A stretch of DNA of 64,000 bases from Gonocerus acuteangulatus (taxonomy: Eukaryota > Arthropoda > Insecta > Hemiptera > Coreidae). Positions 49,697-61,088 of this stretch are shown one piece after another (position 1 is the stretch's first letter; the number at the start of each line of letters is the position of its first letter). Location of the stretch: contig OX328124.1 in the NCBI GenBank assembly GCA_946811695.1, positions 26,847,741-26,911,740 of the forward strand, in the 5' to 3' direction. The position numbers and the translations under genes were made by a program. Below the pieces are notes generated by a model. It saw only the letters and a program-made list of their open reading frames with translations, searched no databases and was not told the origin of the DNA.

Positions 49697-50635
49697 AACT
49701 ATATTTTTACTGTTCCGATCATACTAGACAAAGTCCCAGGTCCTTAGCTGTTTATTGTCGATGATACATAATAGGTACATCATCTGATTTATGATTAATA
49801 TGCAAAAGAATTGGAGAATCAGCACTTAGACCCCTTAATTTACTTCTGGACTATAGTGACAATACTCAATAGAACTCAAGCTAGGGGCGGTCAGCAACTG
49901 TCAAGAAATGCACTTGGATCTATTTACCACCCAAACGATTACGGTGTTCACAACCCATTCCTGTAGCTAACTCATTTTTTTTTTTTTTTTCAAAAGAAAC
50001 ACTTGACATATGGGGCCCTCATATATGAGAATATATTCTCATATATGAAGTTGTTTCTCAGGAAATATGTCGACACAACTGCAAAAATTGAAATTTTGCA
50101 GGGCAGACAAAAAATAATTCTAATTGACCTTAATATCCAGAGTGTATCACAAATAGATGACAATGATCAAGGGGGTGAAACTAGAGAAAAAGTATAGTTA
50201 AATGCTGCAACTTCACGTTTTTATCTGCTTTTGTTCTAGACATATCTATGCCGTTCTAAGATTCGTTTAGAAAAAAAAAAGGTTTTCTACTTGTAAACAT
50301 TATTTTACAACTGTCAGCACTAAATTTGCTCAAAGGCTAGTACACTTTAATGTTCAAATGTATCTTTCCCAAACCTCAATAACTATTCAAATAGTTGATA
50401 TTAATAAAAATTCTAATTAGCTACATAATTTCGAGGACCACTACTGACTGCAAACGATTTCTGCAAGCTGCCGATGCTCTCAAAACTTGTATAATTTAAT
50501 TAACTTTCTATGAGTTTGTCGCCAATGTTGCGATGCTCAACAATCAAATAAAATAAAAATAAAAAAATTAACTTTCTAACGGTATTCTTAGAACTGAGAT
50601 TATCTCACAATTTCATTATAGGTAATTGGAAATTT
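49697..50635. other. No gene; 30-bp palindrome at 50019-50048
   Basis: 50019-50048 is a perfect 30-bp palindrome (half-site TCATATATGAGAATA). The rest is unassigned. Confidence 0.5.
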
Positions 50636-50981
50636 GGGGCGAGGTTAGCTCAGTGGTAGAGCACTGGACTAGTAAGCTGGAGGCCTGAGATCAAATCCCG
50701 AGCAAGCACTAAAGATTTTTTCTTCTAGTGTCTTCGTTCATGGATTGAATTCGGCCTCCCTGACCGTCCCTTGGCCGACCCAGCCTTTAATTAATTTAAT
50801 AATGGGTACCTTGGGTGCTAATGACTCTAGCAGTCGACGCGGCCAAGGGGAAAATCAGGCGGCCGGAGCATAGTACTGACCATACTATCTCCCTAGTGTG
50901 CCGTATGGCCATGAATCAGATACCTCTATAGTATCTGCCCCTCAGGGCCCTTGTGGCCTGTTACGGGACTGATTTTTTTTT
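50636..50981 (+). mobile_element. Full-length SINE-C
   Basis: Same order as the reversed copy at 9670-10024: GGGGCGAGGTTAGCTCAGTG (A box), a B-box-like 'GAGATCAAATCCCG', 'CTTTAATTAATTTAATAATG', 'GGTACCTTGGGTGCTAATGA', 'AATCAGGCGGCCGGAGCATA', ending 'TTACGGGACTGA' plus a T-run. Near-perfect 13-bp duplications flank it (TAATTGGAAATTT at 50623-50635, TAATTGAAAATTT at 50982-50994). Confidence 0.92.
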
Positions 50982-51082
50982 TAATTGAAAATTTAGGATA
51001 AAAAACAACTGATAAATAAAACTAACAGCATGCTTATTGATTGACCAGACAAATGTACTGAGTCTTAAATAAAACATGTTTA

Positions 51083-51300
51083 GCATAAATATGCTTTAGC
51101 GATGACTAAAGTGAAAAAAAAAGTTAGAAAAGAGCGTTACAAAAAAGTGTCTCAAAAAAGAGTCCGTTGGCCTTTGCACTCACGCGGTGGCCATCTACGA
51201 CTTTATGTTATAGAGTACATTACATAGGTTTGTCGGGTGGACCTAAAGCATATTTATCTTCCTGAATTTGAGCAGAAGGCTCTAAACGATTTTTTTAAAA
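51083..51300 (+). repeat. GCGATGACTAAA repeat, copy 3
   Basis: Matches 6245-6460 from 'GCTTTAGCGATGACTAAA' to 'AGAAGGCTCTAAACGATTTT'. 'ATAAATATGCTTTAG' near the start and 'CTAAAGCATATTTAT' near the end form an inverted pair of ~15 bp. Confidence 0.7.
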
Positions 51301-51952
51301 AAATACATCTTTCTCTTTAGATACTCATGAAGTATACCGCTTTTTGTTACAATAAAACATAAATTACGACCGGTATGAGCAAAAGAGTAAGTTGTTACTT
51401 CAGAAAATATTCAGGTTAATATCGAACATTATGAGTGACGCATAAATATTTCAATGTAAGCATAAATATTTCTGCGTCGCTCTTAAATAAATAATGATTA
51501 TAAATTGGCCAGTTGGTATCCACGTGGACACTAACTGTCAAGTGTAGTAGATAAGAAAGTAGATAAGGAGCACCACACGAAGCGGGAATGCAAGACGGAT
51601 GAGCGGGAGAGGACTGGGGTTTGAAATCAGTGCCCGCCGCTCCTTGTGTATTATTCCGATCACATTGTCGGCAATATTGCGTTTCCTTCTGCAGGATTCT
51701 GCTATTTGTCTCTTTCTCTTAGTGTCCTCTTCTTTCTCTGTGTGTGTCCTCTATGTGTGCATGTGTTCTCCCCTTTTGGTGTCTATGTGTTGGTACAACG
51801 AGACAAACCCCTTAAGTCCCTTTATTCGTCTTTTTTTATTTGCTTTCCCAGTTTTATTGCTTAACTTTGTTGGATAGTTTACTTTAAACAGGACATGAAC
51901 TCAATTTGTTTGTGCAACTGTTTGTTCTGACGCCATATTTTCCTCGTGTACA
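51301..51952. other. No gene seen
   Basis: The 92-aa and 72-aa frames at 51599-51877 have no recognised domain. Unassigned. Confidence 0.4.
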
Positions 51953-52254
51953 AAATTGAACTGGATACATTGCCCTATAACAGTAGCCAACTTGTTATCT
52001 AAGAATTGAACTGGATACATTGCCCTATAACATTAGCCAACTTGTTATCTAAGAATTGAACTGGATACATTGCCCTATAACATTAGCCAACTTGTTATCT
52101 AAGAATTGAACTGGATACATTGCCCTATAACATTAGCCAACTTGTTATCTAAGAATTGAACTGGATACATTGCCCTATAACATTAGCCAACTTGTTATCT
52201 AAGAATTGAACTGGATACATTGCCCTATAACATTAGCCAACTTGTTATCTAAGA
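51953..52254 (+). repeat. 50-bp tandem repeat, 6 copies
   Basis: Six head-to-tail units (AATTGAACTGGATACATTGC, then TTAGCCAACTTGTTATCTAAG). They are identical except for one AGTAGCC/ATTAGCC difference in the first unit. Recent expansion. Confidence 0.97.
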
Positions 52255-52986
52255 ATTTATTTGAGATAATTTTACATGCAATTTCTTTATTTTATTATAT
52301 TCTTCAATTACCTGATAATAATAGTCTGTGCTTATCTTTCAATGTTTTTTTCCCTACGTTATTAATAGCTGGGTTTCGATTATGAAGAAACTTAGACTAT
52401 TCGAAAAATATATATTTGTACGCTTCATAATGTTCTTATGCAGCCTTTTACCTTTTTTCATTTTTAAGTGACCTTGTTTAAATCGTTTGACTTCTTCTGA
52501 CAGATCACCAGTGAATACATAATGAGTCGATTAACTATTTCAAATTTGTTTAACAAATTAGTCAATGACTAACAAGATTTGATTAAATCTTTTATTTATT
52601 CGTGGACCGCAACGGGACGATTAGCAAATTATTTAGTCTATATGGAATCGTCAGTTCTGCACAAAATGGTAATATTAATAAATAAATTATAATAGATAAC
52701 AAAAGCATAAAGAAAATAAATATAACTTGAGAAAATTGGCAAATAAATTTTAATAATAAAGACAGAAAAATAAATAAATAAAAGAATATTACAAAAATTA
52801 AAGAGTAAACATTTTCATAATTTCGTTAAATTTTGTGTTATATACTTGCTATACTACGCGTCGTTTTATCAATTTTTTTTTTTTTTTTGTATTTTTAATT
52901 ACAGCGTACCAACAATTCGGCTATTAGGTAACGCCGGGCTGTATACAGGTTTCCACGCTTTTATAATACCAACAACACGAGGCCTG
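52255..52986. other. No gene seen
   Basis: AT-rich unassigned sequence. Confidence 0.4.
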
Positions 52987-53192
52987 GCCAACGGCCATAG
53001 CCACGTTGAATACACCGGTTCCCGTAGATCACCGAAGTTAAGCAACGTCGGGCGTGGCCAGTACCTGAATGGGTGAACGACCACGTGCTGTTGCCATTAT
53101 AAAAGGGTGGCAACCTATAGATAGCCCGGCACTAATCGCCAAGATATAGATGCGCCGTAAAAGAAAAAGAAAAAAAAAACAAAAAAAAAACA
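52987..53192 (+). mobile_element. 5S-rRNA-derived SINE (mosaic)
   Basis: 52987-53095 is a clear 5S rRNA derivative: GCCAACGGCCATAGCCACG, 'TTGAATACACCGGTTC', 'GATCACCGAAGTTAAGCAAC', 'GTCGGGCGTGG', 'GTACCTGAATGGGTGA' and 'CACGTGCTGTTG', lacking ~10 nt of the 3' arm. It keeps the internal pol III promoter region. The next segment, 'AAAAGGGTGGCAACCTATAG', matches the SINE-B body, and 'CACTAATCGCC...TAGATGCGCCGTAAAA' matches the SINE-A tail, followed by an A-rich end. This is the layout of 5S-type (SINE3-like) elements. Not a functional 5S gene. Confidence 0.85.
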
Positions 53193-53280
53193 CGTGGTCG
53201 GTCACCCATTCAGGTACTGGTGACGCCCGACGTTGCTTAACTTCGTTGATAAACGGGAACCTGTACATTCACCGTGGCCA
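53191..53280 (-). mobile_element. Second 5S-derived head, inverted and truncated
   Basis: The minus strand reads GGCCACGGTGAATGTACAGG, 'ACGAAGTTAAGCAACGTCGG', 'GTACCTGAATGGGTGACCGA' and 'CCACGTG', i.e. most of a 5S sequence. It abuts the A-rich tail of the first copy in the opposite orientation and has no body or tail of its own. Confidence 0.8.
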
Positions 53281-53308
53281 TGGATCATTTTAATATAACT
53301 ATAAAAAT

Positions 53309-53358
53309 GACTATTATAACTACTGTTGACTATTATAACTACTGTTGACTATTATAAC
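53309..53358 (+). repeat. 20-bp tandem repeat, ~2.5 copies
   Basis: GACTATTATAACTACTGTT repeats head to tail. Confidence 0.85.
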
Positions 53359-54892
53359 ATTATCATCGATTAAAATGTTCCAAACTTTTCGTTTTAATGA
53401 ACTCTGATTTGAATTATATTAAATCCTTCATTATTTTGGCATCAACCCATTACAGTCCACGGCCTCGTTCGATTGGTATTCCTATTAAATTTAGCCTATA
53501 AAACTAATAGGCTCTCTTAGAGTGCAATTATTTTTCCTGAGTGATCCAATTTATTTTCTCCAATATAGGAGTATCGATTAATTTCCAGCTGGTAGTCTGT
53601 TCTCGTTAAAGTAGATCATAACGACGTGAACTGTTTGGTCCATCAGCTGTTTTTGGCTAACTCCCTTTTAACTTAGTTTCCTAACTATTCCCGCCCACCT
53701 CAGCCCTTCCTCACTCAACGTCATCCGTTACAATATCTCCCAGATACCTCTCGCTGTTTTATCAAATGTCTAATCTATGTACCTTGTCAACGAAGGGATT
53801 GTCCAGTCGTTATCTCAATATTAAAACATTTTTGGTAAGCTCTTGCCGAATTGTCATCCATTAAAATGGTCCAAACTTTTCGTTTTCAGGAACTTCTTTT
53901 ACTGCTTAAAGTGTATTTAAAAATTAAAACAGCGGAAACTAAAAAGCTAAGAGAAACTTCATTGGAATGAAACTAACAACTCCGAAGGATCAAGAACAGT
54001 TTTCTTCTACCCACATGAAATATAATTCCGTGAAATATAAAAGTGCGGAGTGTATGAGTTAGTGATAGGTGATTATCAAATATGTATCGATCTTTTTAAT
54101 TAATTCGAATCAAAATTATTAAAAAAAATCGATCCGCAAAAAATAACGGTGAGCTCAGATTGATTCAAAAGGTGGATCTTCTAGGCTCAGAAGGTCCATC
54201 TACGATATTTATCGATCATCGGATATGGATCGATTTCACGATTACTTACAATTATCTACGAAATTATTATTTCATTTCGATTCGAATATATTCACATTCG
54301 AGAATCGCCCATCACTACTATGAATCGACCTAAATAGGTCGATTTGAATACTTTACAATATGAAAAAATTATCTGTAACCTAGTAGAAACTAAGTAGAAA
54401 ACTTTAAGACTATGTTTCATGAAATTGTTTCTGTTGGTTTTATAAGTGGGCTGTCTTTTGTTAGCAGTTCTTGGATGAGTATTGCAGTGTGGTGTATGTG
54501 TTCCTTTGCTTTAAGAATTGAATTTGCATTAATTACTTCTAATTTAAATTATAGTAATCCGAATGAGCAGGCAGCACGGAGAACTGCTTGGAACTCTGGT
54601 TCTTTCGATCATTTGAAAAATTTCATGAATGCGGCATTATTTAACAGTAAAGAAAGCCTACGTTTGGCACACAAATTTTCTATTTAAAAGATAGACTAAA
54701 GACTTCCTCCAATTCAAATTCCGACAAAAGCCCTAAGAGTCTTGGAAAACACTAAGATGGGAGGGGGGTAAATCTAAAATGGGATCGACATCCTTTGAAA
54801 CATCGAGAGGTTGGGGACCCCCCCCCCCTCCCCGCCGTGAAGGTTTGGTTGCCCTGGCACCAGCATGTGCCCCAGCATGGTTGCCCCTGCTT
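53359..54892. other. No gene; short duplicated phrases
   Basis: 'CCAAACTTTTCGTTTT' occurs at ~53381 and ~53873. A ~60-bp segment at 53632-53695 ('GTCCATCAGCTGTTTTTGGC') recurs diverged at 56030-56090. No coding evidence for the 91-aa frame at 54412-54687. Confidence 0.45.
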
Positions 54893-55830
54893 AGTGCTTA
54901 GAGTCCTAAAGCTCCATTGGACTAGTTTTGTGAGTGCAACAATTCCCTCGGAAGCTGGGCTGTTCACTTGCAGTTATGAATAAAATTTAATATTCTCTCG
55001 AGATTAAATCTGCCATTATTTTCACAGAAGGTCTCATAAGTCATTGTTGAGGTATAGGATATAGGAGAAATTGGGAGTAAATGCCTGAATATTTCAAAAA
55101 CTACATGACGAATTTCCAGTAATACGTAGCGTGATGGGAGACATTCTATGGGAACCGAAATGTGTTTTTGTTTCGAATCGCATTAGAAAGCGGCCTTAAA
55201 CGCAAGAATGGTTTTTGTAGCTCACGTAAAACAACAATTTGAGTACAAAAATCAATAAAAAAGTGTGACATTTTAGAACTGCGTCTTCTTTGCTGATTTA
55301 ATATTTAAACTTGTGTGATTTTGAAATAAAAGACACTTACAATAGGTCGTCTTCAATAAAACAAAATAAAATATATCGAACTATCATCAGGGCCCCCACC
55401 CAAATATTTCTCTCGCAATTTCTGCTTGTAGCGATTTCGTTCAAAATTTATTAGGTACTTCGATTCTTTGTTTCTACTTACTACTATTTCGCAAGCATTT
55501 TTCTATCCATTTATACAAATTTCCGAAAGTCCAAAATTTATTGATGTCAGTTGACACTTTGTTTAATACCTTCTCCGTAGAGTTTGACGCTGCCACTGAG
55601 CCAAGAAAATTGATGCAGTCACCAAATGCGGGCCACTGAGCTGGCACCAGCAAGCACACCTTCTATCATAGACCTAGCAGCCAGTCACCAGATGCGGGCC
55701 ATTAAGGTAGAACTGGCAGAGGGGGACTCTACTCGACCTTGTCTAGGTCCGCCTCCCGCTGGCCGTCAAGCGTTTTCTTTGCCTTCTATGCTACCGTCCA
55801 TGAGGCATTAATGACCAAATATTGATGCAA
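54893..55830 (+). repeat. 0.9-kb dispersed repeat, copy 2
   Basis: Direct-orientation counterpart of 4593-5500, with the same ordered blocks. Near 55640-55700 it has an extra ~60-bp partial duplication of the 'CAGTCACC(A)AATGCGGGCCA' segment. Confidence 0.8.
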
Positions 55831-57884
55831 AAAATTAAAGAAAAAAGAATCACCGATAACTGTAGAGACGAAGCAGCGACTAAAACATGCTTGCCTCTTA
55901 ACTGAAGTTCGTAACGATAAAACTTTATTTACATACCCTATGAATAGGAAGGATGATAAGACTGGTTCCTGTTGGATATATTTGATGGGTATAAGGAGGG
56001 ATGAGGTTGAAGACGTGAGACAGGTAGTTTGTCCATCAGCTGTTCTTAGCTAACTTGCCTTTAACTTAGTTTGCTAACTACTTCCTAGATTATCGCTGGT
56101 TAACTCGACGTCGCCTAATAGTCTGCCTCGCCGCTCCTTATCTTCCCTTTTACCTCTACACTATCTCTCTCTTCATCTGCATTTAATCATCATTCATATC
56201 TCACTAAGTCATTCAAGAACGCTTCATCAATTACAAATCTTTCCAGCCAATTATATGAATAATTCATCCTAATAATACCCATATTGATGCTGAGGAATAA
56301 AAAGCGCGCTCCTTCAAGTTCAGGGTCACCTTGAAAAGCGCTTAATCGGACTTTCTTTTAGGGCACGTCGACATCTAGGCCTACATATAAGTTGTATTTG
56401 AAGCATATTTACCTAAAGAGGCATCAAAATGGTACGAAACACGTCGGGAAGTTAAAATAAAAATTTTGTGGTGTAGTGTTTTTGGCCTTCCGCCTTTTTC
56501 GATAATTCAAGAGGGAATTGTTGTGTCCATTCCAAAACCTCTAGGAACAAATAAATTGAAGACTCACAGACGGATTTACATGCTAAACCCATGTTTAAGA
56601 TAAAGCAACCCCTGTTTCTTACCTTAAATTCGATTGAATTTTACCATATTGACAGCTGAATTGTGTATTACATTCCAGAAAGGAGACTAAGTTAAAATTA
56701 TATATATTTAATTTTTAAATGATCCTTTGACAGAATATTTCCCAACGCCCTAATGCAGAAAAGTTGTGGAAAGAAATCTGTCCCCAATACTTGTTACGTT
56801 CGAGTCCAATGTTACAGATTGAGTTCAAGAAACGACTTCATGGATCCCCAAGGATCAAGGCTACGACCAATTTTTTTTTTTTTTTTTTTTTTTTTGTAGA
56901 TATGTATTAACGAAATTCTCTGAGTAATAAGAAATATTATGTATATTTTCTTTGATAATTATTCCAAAGCATTTATAAATATGTATGCCAGAATTTGGCA
57001 CTCGACAACCCCTGGAAAAAATATGTACTAAAACCCCTAGAACCAAAAGAGGAAGGAGCCGAATATTGGTATAAAATATTGAAATCCTTTGAAGCATTTA
57101 ATTTAAATTAAAATGCTTATTTAATCAATGATTTTATCATAAAAGAAAATTCGTGTGATATGAAGGATCCAGCATTTGAATTCATGGGCGCTTAATGTGA
57201 TTAGCAGGCATGGACTGAGATTCATGGGCTCTCTGAGTAGAATTGATTTAAATGTAATGGACGCTTGTTCATGTTTCCTCAAAATTCTGATAAAATTATT
57301 CGAATTTATTGCATTATTTCATATCCCTAAGTATTAGTGCTTCGCCCAAGTAGGGAACAAAAGAGCTTCTTCTGACCTGATTCCTGCAAATGACTGCCTC
57401 GTATACTTGACTTTCAGATGTCCATCGCATCAGCTCCTGAGCTATTCCTCCATTTTCACCATTTGTGACCCAAAACACACGTTTATTTATTTAGTCATTG
57501 AAGAACATTCATCAAACATTTGTCATACCGTAGGTATATGCATAACAAGTAGTTAGTCATATGTAACCAAATTTCCTGTAGAATTAAGACCTGGTGAATC
57601 ACCAGACATGTAAACGTTTTTTACATAATTTCTTTTCCTAGGATCAGAATGTTAAAGATGTGTACATGTAGCTAAAAAAATCATAATTAAAAATGTCTGA
57701 TATATATTAATTTTCATTAATTTGTTACGCGTTTAATTAATAGTTTATATAGGATTTACATGCATATATACTTTTATATTCTTAACATTCCATTTATATT
57801 CCAAACATTCCGTTTATATTCCTAACATATTTATTTATTTTGTTCTAGTTTTTCTGTTCATTTTACAATTTTAATTATAATATT
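55831..57884. other. No gene seen
   Basis: AT-rich, with a T tract at 56871-56896. A short 21-bp motif (CATTCCnTTTATATTCC) repeats near 57785-57825, just upstream of the next element's boundary region. Confidence 0.4.
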
Positions 57885-59257
57885 GAGGAGTTTAGTATCA
57901 AAGTTGGACAACTCCATTTTTTTCAGTTTTGAGATTTTTGTCGATTCTTAAGTGGATTTTTATGCTGCATTCGATTTTACAACTGTTTTTCATTAAAAAA
58001 AGGACAGAAAATAGGTAAAATAGCGTTTATTTCAACCGTTCAGAATCAAAATATGGACAATTCCAACATAGTTTGGTTTCAAAAAATGACAACTCCATCA
58101 GTAGCCAATGAGAAGCTTGCATTCATGCAATCTGCTCCCAACATGCACTGCAAATCCATCATGGCTGAATATTTATAGCTACTTGTAATAAGTGCATTTG
58201 GCGATAATTCTTATTATTAACTCGCTGTTATCCGGCACACTGTGGTTCCGAATGCCGGATTTTGGGACAAAACCTCTAGGTACTTGCCGAGTCGAATGAG
58301 ACCACTACCAATTCTATAGAATAATTATTTTATTAATAAACGGGCTTTATATAACAACAACCGTGAAAAACAGCCGGTATTTAATTTAAAATATTCATAC
58401 TTTACTCAAGTGGTAGAGCTATGTATCCTTCCAAATATATTTTCAAGACTTCAGGTGAATAAATTAACAGCTAATGTGGTACTGGTAATTGTTCTCGACA
58501 TATTCCTCTTTTTTTAAATTTTCGTGTATAACAAATAAATATTGACAGTTTCACACTAGATATTAAATAGATCTCATCGTTAATGTTCAGTTATTTGCTA
58601 TTAAAAACTTTTCAACAGCAACTCTCTGCAGAAAATACTAATACTAATAAAATACTAATGGTTAATACGTTTTTCATTAAATAATCGCATCGCTAATTGA
58701 TAACTTTATTTTATTAGCTGTGCACAGGTATGGCTGAGTACGGCGGTAAAAATTATAGCACAGCCACCTCAATACATGTAGTTATAGGTAAAACTGTGCG
58801 AAGAGGATAGCTAAGTACCACTTTTTTTCTAAACTTAATAAAATAAAGATAATTTAGTTTCATTTCAGTTTTGTCAAACTGTATTTAAATAACATTTTTC
58901 ATGTAATTTTTAACTATATAATTTTGATTTAATACATTAGACATAATTATATTATATTAAAACTCCCTCGAGCATACCAAATTCATATTTGTTTGGTTCC
59001 AAAAGAGGATAGGTTCAATTTTCAAATGGCTCCATGACTTGGTTTCAAACATGGACAACTCCACTATTTAAAGTGTAATTACGGCCTTAATACTTATATA
59101 ATTTTGTAGTGCCTTTGAAATAATGTTTCTGAGGCCTATAAGAATTGCATATAAAAAAATCACCATGATACTGACATCAATATAGTAGATATGGTTTTTT
59201 GCCTCTCCTGTAAAAAAAGCAAAAGTGGAGTTGTCCAACTTTGATACTAAGCTCCTC
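57885..59257. mobile_element. TIR DNA element, 1.37 kb, with subterminal motif
   Basis: The left end GAGGAGTTTAGTATCAAAGT and right end ACTTTGATACTAAGCTCCTC are inverted repeats extending through TTGGACAACTCCA (~35 bp). TATT flanks both sides (57881-57884 and 59258-59261). The motif (A)TGGACAACTCCA recurs inside as variants near 58051, 58085 and 59049, suggesting transposase-binding subterminal repeats. No transposase frame. A piece at 58229-58285 resembles 63278-63330. Confidence 0.8.
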
Positions 59258-59599
59258 TATTGTCTATATTATGATACATATCATTATGATCAGGACACAT
59301 TTAGTTGTCTCAATAAGAATGTATAATTTAAAATAATCGTTATTGTTTTTTTTATGTAAATATAATTTTAATTATAGGACTAACTATTTATATTTTTGTT
59401 TACAGGTTTGTATTAAGTCATGTGATTCTCCTACTACAATAAGGTAAACACGTTATTATTTTGACACTCTCTTATCAGTGAATTCGGTTATTATATAGAT
59501 ACTATCTGTTAACCGGCGTGCCATGCTACACCTACTTTCTGAATCCAGAAAAGCAAACAGAAATTAGAATCGAATTAAGTAATATTAAAGACGCAAATC

Positions 59600-59995
59600 T
59601 TTAGCTGTTTAGGTTCACATTTTCGAACCCGTGACCTTTGAACTGTTAGTCCTAGACGATTTGAACCTTGCCTATGACACTCAAGACCTACATGTGTGCC
59701 ATGTTTTCCAAAATCAGTCAAACAATGTGTGTATTTTAATAAGGAACAAACATACAGGCAGACAGCAGGTAGACTCCCCGGATCAAGATCTACCCGTGAG
59801 CCAAGTGTGGTCAAAATCGGTCGAACGTATTGGATTTGTATAAGTAACAAACATACAGACAGACAGCTGGTTGACATTTTTGACCTAGCCTACGAGACTT
59901 CCCGGATCAAGACCTACCTTCTTGCTAAGTTTGGTCAAAATCGGTCAAACGGTGTGGATTTGTACAACGAACAAACAGACACGTGATTTTTATAT
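59600..59995 (+). repeat. Degenerate tandem units (~100 bp)
   Basis: Three diverged units each contain 'AAGACCTAC'/'AAGATCTACC', then 'GTCAAAATCGGTC(A/G)AAC' or a relative, and 'AACAAACATACAG(A/G)CAGACAG', ending in a short TATATA. Similar phrases are common in arthropod repeats of unclear class. The overlapping 70-100 aa frames are artefacts. Confidence 0.65.
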
Positions 59996-60137
59996 ATATA
60001 GGTTAATTATTCCATACGTTGTTATGATATTATCAGTCACATTATGTACATATTTTTATAAAGAATACACCAATAAATACTGTCTTATTCTGACCGATAC
60101 CCGTGAATGCAGACAAAATTGTAACCGCTAAAAAATA

Positions 60138-60681
60138 TAAGGCTGTACCGTATGAAATGTCAGTTTTATTTACTTTGCGATTTAATCCTTTCCCTTTTTT
60201 ATTTCATTATTAACAAACATCATTGTTATTCAAATAGAATTAAAGCTCTTTTATTCCTATTATTTAATCAGTAACTTGCGTACTGTCTAGTGAGAACGAT
60301 CCTCTGAGAAAAAAATAAAACTTAAATTATGATTTCAACGGAAATTCGTATTATTTTTCTTATGAATTTAAGCTCGGTCATAGCGCTGCTGAGGCGCGTA
60401 TGAACATTAACACGGCGTTCGGGGAGGGAACGGTGAATGAACGAACTGTTTACTTGTGGTTTTCCAGGTTTCGAAGTGGAAAGTTTGACCTTGACATCGA
60501 GGAGCGAGGAAGGCCAGAAACCAAGCTTGACAATGACCACTTGAAAGAAAGGGTTGAAGGTTGTCCCTCAAAAAGCACTAGGGAATATGCCAAATAACTC
60601 GGAGTAGGAGCCACGAGAGTTTCAAGACATTTGAAGGAAATCTGCAAGTCCAAAACTGACATTTCATACGGTACAGCCTGA
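60138..60681 (+). mobile_element. Mariner (mauritiana-like) relic with intact TIRs, 544 bp
   Basis: 27 bp are perfectly inverted: 60141-60167 (GGCTGTACCGTATGAAATGT...) and 60652-60678. The outer ends TAAGG/CCTGA are flanked by TA at 60136-60137 and 60682-60683, the mariner target site. The termini resemble Drosophila mariner/Mos1 ends (family knowledge). The interior holds only the N-terminal part of the transposase, so about two thirds of an autonomous ~1.3-kb element, including the catalytic domain, is deleted. Confidence 0.92.
60329..60663 (+). pseudogene. Mariner transposase N-terminal DNA-binding domain, broken
   Basis: From ATG at 60329 (MISTEIRII), a one-base frameshift near 60360 moves to the frame reading YEFKLGHSAAEARMNINTAF, then GEGTVNERTVYLWFSRFRSG, EERGRP, and after a TAA at 60595-60597, LGVGATRVSRHLKEI. 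These are the two helix-turn-helix motifs of mariner transposases, with the GRP linker between them. The DD34D catalytic core is wholly missing; the frame runs directly into the right TIR. Non-functional. Confidence 0.9.
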
Positions 60682-60901
60682 TAGAACTGGTTAAGTTAAA
60701 ATAATTTTTCACGTTTTGAAGATTGAAAATCACTACAAGAAAACAAATGTTGACAGATGATCAGTGGATAATGCAAAGAGGTTGTTTTCAGCGAGCGAGA
60801 AAAATGTTGTATTCTCAACTTGATTCAAATGGTATGTAAAGTAGCTGTATGGACGGCCCTAAAGGATAGGAGGACGATAAACATCTCCGAAGGCTAAAGG
60901 C

Positions 60902-61088
60902 ACCCTTTATTTCCTTAGCTCTAACATCAGTCTTTTCCTCTATATGGCCTTTACTTCTACCTTTAATGTTCTCTCGATGGATAGGAAATCCAAAGGCTCT
61001 GCCTTTAACCTGTCTTTTATAAGGTGCACTTCTCTATATTTTTATATTTACCTTCTGCCTTATCAACATATTTATCACGTTCTTCTGT
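60902..61088 (+). repeat. ~185-bp direct repeat, copy 1
   Basis: Shares 'TTTATTTCCTTAGCTCTAAC', 'CCTTTAATGTTCTCTCGATG' and 'CTTTAACCTGTCTTTTATAA' through 'CTTATCAACAT' with 61547-61731. A partial third relic lies at about 61215-61290. Confidence 0.9.

Noticed and set aside
50636..50710. Functional tRNA gene in the SINE-C head
   Set aside because: A/B-box-like strings are present, but the sequence is joined to a ~280-bp SINE body and the cloverleaf does not close cleanly by eye.
51599..51877. 92-aa hydrophobic frame as a small membrane protein
   Set aside because: No homology recognised, no splice or promoter context, and T-rich sequence alone gives hydrophobic translation.
52987..53095. Functional 5S rRNA gene
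   Set aside because: About 10 nt of the 3' arm is missing, there is no T-run terminator after it, and it is fused to a SINE body and A-rich tail.
59631..59986. 70-100 aa frames around 59.6-60.0 kb
   Set aside because: They overlap degenerate tandem units in several frames on both strands. No domain.
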